DNA of 9,035 nt from positions 1 to 9,035 of the forward strand of contig DAOWOC010000025.1 in NCBI GenBank assembly GCA_030642225.1. Direction: 5' to 3'. Below the pieces are notes generated by a model. It had not been told where the DNA came from. It was given only the letters and a program-made list of their open reading frames with translations, and did no database searches. Both the position numbers and the translations under genes were made by a program. This document shows positions 1 through 6,233 of this stretch, one piece after another (the stretch's first letter is position 1; every line of letters starts with the position of its first letter). This DNA is from Deltaproteobacteria bacterium. GTDB taxonomy: Bacteria > Desulfobacterota > DAOWOC01.

Positions 1-18
1 AATATTTTTTAAAGATAT

Positions 19-204
19 TTATTTATCCGATGATTTTTTACGTGTACTTCTCAGAAACTCCATGAAATAAGCAAGTCCCACAAGACAGACTCCGAATCCT
101 GCCATTTGCAGGATTGAAGCATTTGGCATAAAAAAACGTGAAAGCAATATGCCGAAAAAAAGGCCTAAAATAATTCTTGCCACATGCACCGGCCAGCGGT
201 TCAT
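19..204 (-). CDS. Small two-helix membrane protein, unknown function
   Basis: A 61-residue protein that I do not recognise as a named family. It has a hydrophobic segment at about residues 7-25 (ARIILGLFFGILLSRFF) and a second at about 32-50 (ILQMAGFGVCLVGLAYFMEF). It ends in a basic, hydrophilic tail (RSTRKKSSDK), so it is probably a small integral inner-membrane protein with two helices and a cytoplasmic C terminus. The ATG is preceded by a clear AAGGAG ribosome binding site that overlaps the last codons and stop of the upstream HAD gene; only 12 bp separate the two genes. It is therefore probably translated from the same leftward mRNA as the HAD phosphatase and the DUF1573 protein. Coding is supported by the ribosome binding site, the close spacing and the coherent hydrophobic pattern. 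The function is unknown. Confidence 0.75.
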   Translation of the reverse strand: MNRWPVHVARIILGLFFGILLSRFFMPNASILQMAGFGVCLVGLAYFMEFLRSTRKKSSDK

Positions 205-216
205 ATTATTACTCCT

Positions 217-873
217 TTATTCAGCACCAAGAGGTGTAAGTGCCCACGGCTGAGAGAAAATAGGCTTAATATCTTTTAGATTATCAAGATAAAAATGCGC
301 CTTCATGTTAATATCCTGATATGCCGCAAAAAAAACACCTGTTGTTGCTGCAACCTGCTGATCAATAACAGAATCGCCTATGTATAAGATTTCATGGGGC
401 AATATGTCAAATTTTTTTATAAGTATTTTCATGCCTTCGGGATCAGGTTTAGGAATTTTAACATCCATTGCAGTGACTACCATATCAAATATTCCGTCCA
501 ATTCAAATGTTTGAAGAAGCGCGTTCATGGTTGTTGTACGGTTTGTCAATACAGCGATCGGTATCATTGGTTTGAGAAAATTTAAAATTTCTATTAAAAA
601 AGGTTCAATCTTCATATAACTGAAAAAAGGGGTGTAATCCACCTGCTTTGCATATGCTGATGCCTTGTAAAGGAGTTCAGGAGTTTCTTTAAAGAGATAA
701 TCAATCGCCTCGTTTACTGCATGGGCATGCACATAATCAATATCTTTATCAGAAAGCGGTCGCCGCTGGTTTTGTTCGCAGATATGATTATAAAAAGCCT
801 TATTGGCCATTTTGGAATCAAAAAGAACCCCGTCACAATCAAAGGCAACAAGTTTTATCGGGTGTTTTTGCAT
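217..873 (-). CDS. HAD-superfamily hydrolase (phosphoglycolate phosphatase-like)
   Basis: A 218-residue cytosolic phosphatase of the haloacid dehalogenase superfamily, the usual length for the Gph/PGMB-like subfamily with an alpha-helical cap. Motif I is AFDCDGVLFDS, with Asp12 as nucleophile and Asp14 as general acid/base. Motif II is LTNR (Thr110-Asn111). Motif III is the lysine in IPKPDPEG (Lys142). Motif IV is GDSVID (Asp167 and Asp171, Mg2+ binding). The helical cap lies between motifs I and II, about residues 20-90. The family hydrolyses small phosphorylated metabolites such as phosphoglycolate, but the substrate cannot be read from the sequence. The start overlaps the end of the upstream DUF1573 gene by 19 bp and has an AAGGAAAGG ribosome binding site inside that gene, which suggests translational coupling in one leftward operon. 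Confidence 0.9.
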   Translation of the reverse strand: MQKHPIKLVAFDCDGVLFDSKMANKAFYNHICEQNQRRPLSDKDIDYVHAHAVNEAIDYLFKETPELLYKASAYAKQVDYTPFFSYMKIEPFLIEILNFLKPMIPIAVLTNRTTTMNALLQTFELDGIFDMVVTAMDVKIPKPDPEGMKILIKKFDILPHEILYIGDSVIDQQVAATTGVFFAAYQDINMKAHFYLDNLKDIKPIFSQPWALTPLGAE

Positions 874-1895
874 GAATGGGATACCTTTCCTTTTACAGTG
901 ATTATAATTTTGGGATGTTTTTTGTGGTTTGTAATTAAGGTTATTTTTTTGTTAAACGTAAGGTCTTTTTTATTTTGAATATTTGGAAGAATTGATAATC
1001 TCCAGCGTTTTCCAGGCGATAATTCCTTTATTTCCACGTTTAAGACAGAATTGTCAAAATCAATATCCTTGATAGAAACAGGGGTATCGCCATTATTGGA
1101 AATGGTAATCAGACGTGGATATGGTCTGTAATCCTGATTGATTTTTATTGTCCCGAGATTCAGGATATCAGGCCTTGCTTCAATAACAGGCCTGATATTA
1201 AGCCGCAGCTTTAATCTCAATAATGGGATTTTGTCATTATTCGTTTTGATATTGACAGTTATGCTCGTATTGATTGCGTTCCTGCTGTTTGCGGTCGCTT
1301 TTAAAATATATATTTTCCCTTTATCAACTGTAATGAGTTCCAGATTAACCAATCGTGGGAAAGGTTTTTTAATGATTTCCAGCAGCATATCGCTATCTGT
1401 ATTATTGGTGATTGTAATTTTTCCAGAGGCATCTTCATCCTCAAGGGCGCTTAATAAAAGCCGTCTTGGCTCAGTAGTGATTAGTTCTTTTATTTTGCCT
1501 ATGATCTTAAGCCTGCTCATGGGGTTTAGCGGGTCATTGGAATAGACATGAGCTGTTTTGCTTATATTACCATGATAATTTTTTGTATTAATCCTGATGG
1601 TTATTTTTCCCTCCATACCTGGAAGGATCCGCCTGTCAAAATCGGCGACTATACAGCCTCAGCCGCCTTTGACCCTTTTTATCAAAAGAGGCTTGTCCCC
1701 TGTGTTCATGATGGGAAAATCATGAGTAATTATTGTCCCTTTTTCTGTTTGACCAAAATCATATACAGGTTTATTTATAAGGAGTGATGGCACGCTTTTA
1801 TTAGCGTATAATAAGGATGGAAGAAAAAAATTTATTATAAGCAGATATCCTGCAAGGAAGCGTAAGCAACAGAGCAGTTTTTTTAAAATTGTCAT
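855..1895 (-). CDS. Candidate exported selenoprotein: DUF1573-family protein with in-frame TGA at the conserved Cys (Sec79)
   Basis: Read through one in-frame TGA (1661-1659), this is a 346-residue protein; otherwise it splits into a 78-aa fragment and a 253-aa ORF starting at an internal ATG (1616). Residues 1-31 form a signal peptide (KK, a long hydrophobic stretch, probable cleavage after LYA), so the product should be periplasmic. Residues about 42-130 form a DUF1573 (ASH/Ig-like) domain: VYDFGQTEKGTIITHDF, then MNTGDKPLLIKRV, the motif G-G-[TGA]-G-C-I-V, ILPGMEGKI and the hallmark SNDPLNP. In the family the TGA position is the first Cys of CGC(T). Two further Ig-like domains follow (about 141-235 and 240-338). 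Outside the signal peptide the only thiols are Cys81 and Cys342, plus the proposed Sec79. No strong ribosome binding site precedes the ATG. A recent nonsense mutation or sequencing error (Cys codon to TGA is one base) is the main alternative. The role of DUF1573 proteins is largely unknown; a redox role is inference. Confidence 0.8.
1608..1627 (-). promoter_or_regulatory. Candidate bacterial SECIS hairpin with AGGUAU loop
   Basis: On the mRNA, UCCUUCC pairs with GGAGGGA (7 bp, one U-G wobble) around the six-base loop AGGUAU. The E. coli fdhF SECIS loop is AGGUCU, in which the G-U contacts SelB. The loop starts 38 nt after the UGA, farther than the roughly 17 nt of fdhF and at the edge of the range I know for bacterial elements. 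The stem is seen directly; SelB binding is inference. Confidence 0.45.
1630..1647 (-). promoter_or_regulatory. Alternative SECIS hairpin close to the UGA
   Basis: CGCC pairs perfectly with GGCG around a ten-base loop starting with G (GAUUUUGACA); one U-G pair can extend the stem. A lower helix between GAGG (overlapping the UGA) and CCUU is possible, but it competes with the other hairpin. The loop begins 15 nt after the UGA, close to the E. coli spacing. It could be the functional element instead of, or stacked with, the downstream AGGUAU hairpin. Confidence 0.35.
1659..1661 (-). other. In-frame UGA, proposed selenocysteine codon
   Basis: The codon is TGA on the minus strand. The frame stays open for 78 codons before it and 267 codons after it, with no shift. 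The 14 residues between the TGA and the next ATG (GCIVADFDRRILPG) are exactly the DUF1573 residues missing from the downstream ORF. The aligned family residue is the first Cys of the CGC motif, the usual exchange partner of Sec in selenoproteins. Confidence 0.75.
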
Positions 1896-2050
1896 TTTAG
1901 TAAAATTATTTAATTTTTTTAAGATTATAAAATTTTTAATTATTGTTTAATATTACGTATTAAATAATAATATTGTCAAGTAATTGATATCAGATAATTT
2001 TATTTTATTATTTAAGATATTATTATAAATAATTGCAGGGGGTTATTGTT
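1896..2050. promoter_or_regulatory. Divergent intergenic region between the DUF1573 operon and nadB
   Basis: A 155-bp, very AT-rich spacer between two divergently transcribed genes, so promoters for both should lie here. A TTGTCA hexamer at 1973-1978 resembles a -35 box for nadB, but no convincing -10 box sits at the ideal distance. I see no clear operator, for example no strong NadQ- or NrtR-like palindrome. Confidence 0.4.
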
Positions 2051-3688
2051 ATGTCTCTGGAAACTGATTTTTTGATTATCGGGAGTGGTATAGCCGGTTT
2101 GAGTTTTGCGAATAAGGCTGCTGAGCTTGGCCGTGTTGTAATTGTTACAAAAAAACAAAAAAAGGATACATCTACCAACCTTGCCCAGGGAGGTATTGCT
2201 ACAGTAATGGGAAAAGATGATTCTTTTGATCTGCATATAAAGGACACCTTGAATTCCGGCGATGGATTGTGTCATGAGGATATTGTTGAAATGGTTGTGA
2301 AAGAAGGCCCCAATGCCTTAGACGAACTTATTGCCCTTGGAACAAGGTTTAATAAAAGTGAGGGTGATGATGAAGCATTTGACCTTGGCAGAGAGGGCGG
2401 GCATTCGAAGAGACGGATAATACATGCGGGTGATATAACCGGCCAGGAGATTGAAAGTGTACTCCTTGCAAAGGCTGAGGCACATCCCAATATACAGATT
2501 CTTGAAAACAGTCTTTCTGTTGATTTGATCATTGAGTCTCATTCCATGTGGCGGGGGGATGTTTTATGGAAAATGGATTCTAAGTGTTGGGGTGCTTATG
2601 TACTTGATGAAGAATCTAAAAAAGTTGTTTCTGTTGTTGCACATTATACAATATTGTCCACAGGGGGGTGTGGTAAGGTTTATTTATATACATCCAACCC
2701 TGATATAGCCACAGGTGATGGCATAGCAATGGCTTACAGAGCAGGGAGCTCGGTTTCCAATTTGGAATTTGTGCAGTTTCATCCAACTGTATTATATCAC
2801 CCTAATGCCAAGAATTTTTTGATCTCAGAGGCGGTAAGAGGCGAGGGCGGTATATTAATAGACAGGCATGGTAATCCCTTTATGGGAAATTATCATCCCC
2901 TGAAAGATCTGGCCTGCAGGGATGTGGTAGCGCGTGCTATTGACAGCGAGTTAAAGAATTCAGGTGATGATTCTGTTTTTCTTGATATTTCTCATAAGGA
3001 TGCGGATTTTTTAAAGGGGAGATTTCCTAATATCTATAATAAATGTTTGTCTTTTGGTATTGATATTACAAAAGAACCAATACCTGTTGTGCCTGCGGCA
3101 CATTATATGTGCGGAGGTGTTTCAACCGATGAATGGGGCAGAACCGATATTGATCAGTTATATGCGATTGGGGAAACAGCATGCACCGGGCTCCATGGCG
3201 CCAATCGTTTGGCATCCAATTCACTTTTAGAGGCGGTTGTGTTTTCAAAAAGGGTATTTATCAAATGCAGTGAGGATTTTGACAAAAGGTCAAAAAATTC
3301 CCTGCCGATTGTCTCCGAATGGCTGTTTGATAAAGATAAATCAGAACATCGGCAAGGTGGCACGAACAATGAATTTGTATTAATAGCGCATGATTGGGAT
3401 ATTATTAGAAGAATAATGTGGAATTATGTTGGAATTGTAAGATCTAACAGACGATTAAAATTAGCCCTTGCCCACTTGTCACATATAAGGGAAGAGATTG
3501 AGGAACATTATAATGACGCTTTTTTGCAAAGGGATATGGTAGAATTAAGGAATCTTGCATTGCTCGGAGAACTTATTGTGAAATCTGCTTTATTAAGAAA
3601 AGAGTCCCGTGGGTTGAATTTTAATGTGGATTATCCTATGCGTGATGATGAAAAATATAACAAAGATACAGTACTAAAATTGAAATAG
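2051..3688 (+). CDS. nadB: L-aspartate oxidase
   Basis: This FAD flavoprotein oxidises L-aspartate to iminoaspartate, the first step of de novo NAD synthesis; quinolinate synthase NadA uses the product. In anaerobes fumarate serves as electron acceptor. The 545-residue length is normal. The dinucleotide-binding motif is GSGIAGLSFA (residues 11-20). It is followed by TNLAQGGIATV (43-53), GGHSKRRIIHAGDITG (116-131), the active-site segment EFVQFHPT (239-246), SEAVRGEGG (259-267) and the Arg-rich ACRDVVARAID (288-298). HYMCGG (351-356) and the signature GETACTGLHGANRLASNSLLEA region (374-395) separate NadB from fumarate reductase flavoproteins, as does the C-terminal helical domain. The ATG at 2051 is preferred over a TTG at 2033 because GCAGGGGG lies 9 bp upstream as ribosome binding site. 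nadA and nadC are not adjacent here. Confidence 0.97.
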   Translation: MSLETDFLIIGSGIAGLSFANKAAELGRVVIVTKKQKKDTSTNLAQGGIATVMGKDDSFDLHIKDTLNSGDGLCHEDIVEMVVKEGPNALDELIALGTRFNKSEGDDEAFDLGREGGHSKRRIIHAGDITGQEIESVLLAKAEAHPNIQILENSLSVDLIIESHSMWRGDVLWKMDSKCWGAYVLDEESKKVVSVVAHYTILSTGGCGKVYLYTSNPDIATGDGIAMAYRAGSSVSNLEFVQFHPTVLYHPNAKNFLISEAVRGEGGILIDRHGNPFMGNYHPLKDLACRDVVARAIDSELKNSGDDSVFLDISHKDADFLKGRFPNIYNKCLSFGIDITKEPIPVVPAAHYMCGGVSTDEWGRTDIDQLYAIGETACTGLHGANRLASNSLLEAVVFSKRVFIKCSEDFDKRSKNSLPIVSEWLFDKDKSEHRQGGTNNEFVLIAHDWDIIRRIMWNYVGIVRSNRRLKLALAHLSHIREEIEEHYNDAFLQRDMVELRNLALLGELIVKSALLRKESRGLNFNVDYPMRDDEKYNKDTVLKLK

Positions 3689-3917
3689 TGTGTAGAATTT
3701 ACCACAGTATCCTGGTTAAATATTATTAATATTTATCTTTAAAAGATTTATTTTAAAAAGATATGCTATAAATAGCTTTTATTAAGGGGTATATAAAATT
3801 CATTTTTATGAAATACTTTGGCATTAATTTTGATAAGCACAATAGTGATAGTTTTGTAAAAAATATCAGTGATTAATTGCTATATAAAAATGGAGTTATT
3901 TGCAGGAGAAATTATTT
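3689..3917. other. AT-rich spacer downstream of nadB
   Basis: This 229-bp stretch has no credible ORF. At 3717-3735 there is an AT-only palindrome (TAAATATT, 3-nt loop, AATATTTA) followed by TCTTT. It could slow polymerase but is too weak to call a terminator. The last 14 bases carry the ribosome binding site of the next gene. Confidence 0.4.
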
Positions 3918-4118
3918 ATGCTGTTAAGTATATGTAAAACATGTAAAAATCATGAGGTCAGGGAAGATTCCAATGGTCGTAGAAGTTTTTGCCAGAAAGA
4001 AAATTGCTGGTCAATGTACAGCCAGTGCATAAATAAACAAGCTATAAATGAATATATGGCAAAACAGGATAGCATGAGAAATGTGTCGGTCCTTGAGCAT
4101 ACCTATAATGTCTTGTAA
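3918..4118 (+). CDS. Small Cys-rich protein, probable metal-binding, unknown function
   Basis: A 66-residue protein that I cannot assign to a named family. Five cysteines lie in its first 37 residues: C6-x2-C9, C25-x4-C30 and C37, with His12 nearby. This fits a small zinc-binding or iron-sulfur fold. The local motif is FCQKENCWSMYSQC, followed by an amphipathic helix (INKQAINEYMAKQ). The ATG at 3918 is preferred over a TTG at 3900 because GCAGGAGA lies about 9 bp upstream as a good ribosome binding site. There are no signal or membrane segments, so it is probably cytosolic. It is transcribed rightward between nadB and the dCMP deaminase gene, with spacers that make co-transcription uncertain. 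The 88-aa protein encoded at 5718-5452 shares the C-x5/6-C arrangement with Tyr-Ser before the last Cys. Confidence 0.75.
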   Translation: MLLSICKTCKNHEVREDSNGRRSFCQKENCWSMYSQCINKQAINEYMAKQDSMRNVSVLEHTYNVL

Positions 4119-4171
4119 TTTATGGTATATTGATCTTGATTATATTAATGTTTAATTTTTTTTAGTTATTT

Positions 4172-4630
4172 ATGAATTATTCAAGGCCTGACTGGCAAAC
4201 ATATTTTATGAGGATGGCAGATCTTGTCTCTACCCGTTCAACCTGTAAGCGCAGAAAAGTAGGCGCTGTAATAACCTTAGAGAACCGTGTTCTATCAACC
4301 GGTTATAACGGGAGCCCTTCCGGTCTTCGTGAGTGTTTGGAGATTGGATGTTTAAGAGAAAAGCTCAAGATCCCATCTGGTGAGCGTTCAGAACTTTGCC
4401 GTGGAACTCACGCGGAGCAGAATGCCATATTGCAATGCGCCAGGTTCGGTATAACGGTTGATGGTGCTGTAATATATGTAACCGCAAGCCCATGCGCTCA
4501 TTGCGCTAAATCCATTATTGCTGTTGGTATCACGCAGGTTTTTTTTAAAGAATTTTATAATGATTCTCTTGCTATCGAACTTTTCAATGAATCAGGGGTT
4601 CAAATGGATCAAGTTGAGTATGTGCCCTGA
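4172..4630 (+). CDS. dCMP deaminase (ComEB family)
   Basis: This zinc enzyme deaminates dCMP to dUMP, supplying the substrate of thymidylate synthase. The 152-residue length is typical. The catalytic zinc site is GTHAEQNAI (His80, Glu82 as proton shuttle) and SPCAHC (Cys108, Cys111). The family-specific N-terminal part is present: CKRRKVGAVI (25-34), GYNGSPSG (44-51) and a second Cys set (ECLEIGC 54-60, ELCRG 74-78). That second set matches the extra zinc site of the dCMP deaminase branch and distinguishes it from tRNA adenosine or riboflavin deaminases. The ATG is not preceded by a recognisable Shine-Dalgarno sequence (a T-run lies there), so translation may be weak or leaderless. Its last 22 bp overlap the 3' end of the convergent thyX, whose enzyme uses the product dUMP. 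Confidence 0.93.
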   Translation: MNYSRPDWQTYFMRMADLVSTRSTCKRRKVGAVITLENRVLSTGYNGSPSGLRECLEIGCLREKLKIPSGERSELCRGTHAEQNAILQCARFGITVDGAVIYVTASPCAHCAKSIIAVGITQVFFKEFYNDSLAIELFNESGVQMDQVEYVP

Positions 4631-5298
4631 TAATTGGCAAGTGGAAAAGGTGGTGATTCAATTGATCCCTTGTATTTTTTATAGATATCATTAAATATAA
4701 CTGTAAGAGTTTCATTAAAAGTTTTAAGCAGGGGTAACATTATTTGACGAATTTGAGGATGTGCAGCTTTTTGACATCTCAAATCCAGAACATGCCTCCA
4801 TTCCCTTAAATTTGCAGACATGATTATCTCGGTTTTTAGTGAGTTTGGCAAAATACTCCTGGCCTCCTGGGGCCTGGCCCCTTGTGATATCATGTCAAGA
4901 TAGTTTTTTTCACAAATTTCACAGGTTTTCAGCCAGATTTTATATTTTATATCGTTTTCTGACCAGAAGGGCGGTTTTATTACTGTAATTTCATTCCCGA
5001 ATTTTTCTCCGCTGTAATTACAATACCTTGTTGATTCCTGTGAGTAGGCTGCGAGACGATGCCTAACCAGTTCATGGGTCACGCCTCTGTCACATATGAA
5101 TTTAAGTGTAATTGATTCATGTTCAATTACACTTAAATGTCCGGATTGAATAATGCTTTTAATAAATTTAACGGCTGATTCAGCGCTTATTTGTGTTTCT
5201 GATTTATAACAGGTGCGGCCTGCATGTTCTATCCTTGTGAGAATATTTTGTGAATCAAAAGGGGTAAGTATCTGGAAGCAGGGTTCGATTATCCTCAT
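4609..5298 (-). CDS. thyX: Flavin-dependent thymidylate synthase
   Basis: ThyX methylates dUMP to dTMP using methylenetetrahydrofolate, FAD and NAD(P)H, unlike the ThyA enzyme. The ThyX signature RHR-x7-S is present as RHRLAAYSQES (residues 79-89), followed by TRYC. Other conserved parts are SGHLSVIEH (52-60), the QEARSILPNSLKTEI segment (144-158; Arg147 at the dUMP site) and ANLREWRHVLDLRCQKAAHPQIR (about 162-184). The 229-residue length is normal for the family. The start has an AAGAGAG ribosome binding site about 8 bp upstream. Transcription runs leftward, tail to tail with the dCMP deaminase gene, with 22 bp of shared coding sequence. The ThyX stop thus lies inside the deaminase gene and the deaminase stop lies inside thyX. 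Confidence 0.96.
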   Translation of the reverse strand: MRIIEPCFQILTPFDSQNILTRIEHAGRTCYKSETQISAESAVKFIKSIIQSGHLSVIEHESITLKFICDRGVTHELVRHRLAAYSQESTRYCNYSGEKFGNEITVIKPPFWSENDIKYKIWLKTCEICEKNYLDMISQGARPQEARSILPNSLKTEIIMSANLREWRHVLDLRCQKAAHPQIRQIMLPLLKTFNETLTVIFNDIYKKYKGSIESPPFPLANYQGTYST

Positions 5299-5322
5299 CT
5301 ATAAGCTCTCTTTAAAAGATTT

Positions 5323-5351
5323 TATATATATATAATTAATATATATATATA
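5323..5351. repeat. (TA)6 inverted repeat in the thyX leader
   Basis: Two (TA)6 arms at 5323-5334 and 5340-5351 flank ATTAA. The repeat begins about 25 bp upstream of the thyX start codon, so it could form an mRNA hairpin near the ribosome binding site or an easily melted promoter segment. In this AT-rich genome it may also be simple low-complexity sequence. Confidence 0.5.
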
Positions 5352-5396
5352 AATATCATAAGATGCAGTGATTTGTCTTTAATTTTTTTGATCAAA

Positions 5397-5446
5397 GTTG
5401 ATGATTTTTTACAGGTTCATCAAATATAAAACAGCTGTTGATGATT
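5397..5446. repeat. Short direct and inverted repeats between thyX and the 88-aa gene
   Basis: The decamer GTTGATGATT occurs at 5397-5406 and again at 5437-5446, 40 bp apart. Between them TTCATCAA (5416-5423) is the inverse of the second copy, giving a 7-bp hairpin TCATCAA/TTGATGA with a 14-nt loop. It could be a weak end structure of the leftward 88-aa gene, whose stop is at 5452, or an operator for thyX. There is no T-run, so I do not call it a terminator. Confidence 0.35.
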
Positions 5447-5451
5447 GATTA

Positions 5452-5718
5452 TCAGAAATAAGGTTGTAATTCTTCGGTTAGTCTTTTAACCCATTGATGA
5501 TTCAGCATAACAGGTTTTTTTTGTTCGATTTTTCTCATTATATCTATAACATTTATATTTTTAAGGTTACAGTTACAACAGTTCCAGCTTTCCCATTTTT
5601 TATTTACAGCTATATCAAGGCAATCAGAGTAATAAGGACAATAATGATTTCTGTCACCGTCGCACATTATGGGTTTTTTATCTACAACTGCAAAATCGTC
5701 AATTGTTTTATCTTCCAT
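5452..5718 (-). CDS. Small Cys-rich protein, probable metal-binding, unknown function
   Basis: An 88-residue protein that I cannot assign to a named family. Six cysteines and one histidine cluster in the middle: C19-x7-C27-x5-C33-x13-C47-C48-x-C50, with His25. The motif order is HYCPYYSDC, then W42-x2-W45-x-CCNC. This spacing is typical of a small zinc-ribbon or iron-sulfur-like fold. A helical, charged C-terminal part follows (NVIDIMRKIEQKK and WVKRLTEELQPYF). It has no signal peptide or membrane helix. The ATG has a strong AGGAGA ribosome binding site 6-7 bp upstream. The TGA stop is followed at once by TAA, so it is ordinary termination and not a Sec codon. It is flanked by spacers on both sides and is probably monocistronic. 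Confidence 0.78.
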   Translation of the reverse strand: MEDKTIDDFAVVDKKPIMCDGDRNHYCPYYSDCLDIAVNKKWESWNCCNCNLKNINVIDIMRKIEQKKPVMLNHQWVKRLTEELQPYF

Positions 5719-5948
5719 GATTATCTCCTGTAAGAATAAAGATTAATTATAGAATTTGATATTGCATGTTACAAGTTACAAAATAATTATTAAAAGGTTA
5801 CAATTTTGTGTTTAAAAAACCTTAAAATAAGAATATATGCATTAATTTGTGAATGGTTTATTTAACTTTTATGTTAAAAAAATAATTTATGTAAGATTTT
5901 TTGAAATTGTTATATAAATTTTAATAGACAATTATTATAAAAAAATAG
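5719..5948. other. AT-rich spacer with GTTACAA repeats
   Basis: This 230-bp region has no credible ORF. The heptamer GTTACAA occurs three times in one orientation: 5768-5774 and 5775-5781 in tandem, and 5797-5803 two helical turns further. These copies lie 50-85 bp upstream of the start of the leftward 88-aa gene, a position fit for an operator or activator site. No known regulator motif is recognised. Confidence 0.4.
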
Positions 5949-6233
5949 TTAAAAATCGTCTTCTAAAATTTCAACATAAGCCCTTATACCTGATTTTTGG
6001 GCAGTACCACTGACAATAGTACGAATAGCCTCAATGGTTTTTCCCTGGCGGCCGATTAGTTTCCCCCTTTCTACCCTCGGTGCCCTGATTTGTGCAAGGA
6101 TGATCGAACTTTCCCCTTTTAACTCTACTGTGACTTCATCATTGGCGTCAACAAGGGCTTTGCTTATAAACAATAATAAATTTTGGATACGTTGTTTTAT
6201 AACATTTAGATCTTCTGTAATGGGAACTGTCAT
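5949..6233 (-). CDS. KH-domain RNA-binding protein, KhpA-like
   Basis: A 94-residue protein with one type II KH domain of the KhpA/YlqC kind. The nucleic-acid-binding GxxG loop lies in GKLIGRQGKT (residues 57-66), followed by the helix IEAIRTIVSGTAQKSG and the strand RAYVEIL. The N-terminal half (LFISKALVDANDEVTVELKGE) matches the family pattern in which the helix ends in ALVD. KhpA proteins bind RNA in the cytosol, often with KhpB/Jag. The protein is about 15 residues longer at the N terminus than a typical KhpA of roughly 76-80. khpA usually sits between rpsP and rimM; here it stands alone, so it may be a second copy. The ATG has an AGAGG ribosome binding site about 7 bp upstream. Confidence 0.88.
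   Translation of the reverse strand: MTVPITEDLNVIKQRIQNLLLFISKALVDANDEVTVELKGESSIILAQIRAPRVERGKLIGRQGKTIEAIRTIVSGTAQKSGIRAYVEILEDDF

Noticed and set aside
855..1616. Separate 253-aa gene starting at the internal ATG 1616
   Set aside because: It lacks the signal peptide and first half of the DUF1573 domain. Those parts lie in the same frame just upstream across a single TGA, so it is treated as the 3' part of the candidate selenoprotein gene.
1138..1787. Plus-strand ORFs 1138-1545 and 1548-1787 opposite the DUF1573 gene
   Set aside because: They are antisense shadows of low complexity, without ribosome binding sites or recognisable domains.
1659..1895. Pseudogene or frameshift interpretation of the 78-aa fragment
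   Set aside because: There is no frame shift, only one TGA, and it sits exactly at the conserved Cys. The remaining 267 codons are open and well formed. A fresh nonsense mutation cannot be excluded but fits less well.
3717..3760. Intrinsic terminator after nadB
   Set aside because: The hairpins are AT-only and short, without a clear T-run; such palindromes are common in spacers this AT-rich.
4609..4611. TGA stop of thyX as a recoding site
   Set aside because: The ThyX protein is already complete at this point, and another TGA follows in frame after two codons.
5452..5454. TGA stop of the Cys-rich 88-aa gene as a second Sec codon
   Set aside because: It is followed immediately by TAA, so readthrough would add only one residue.
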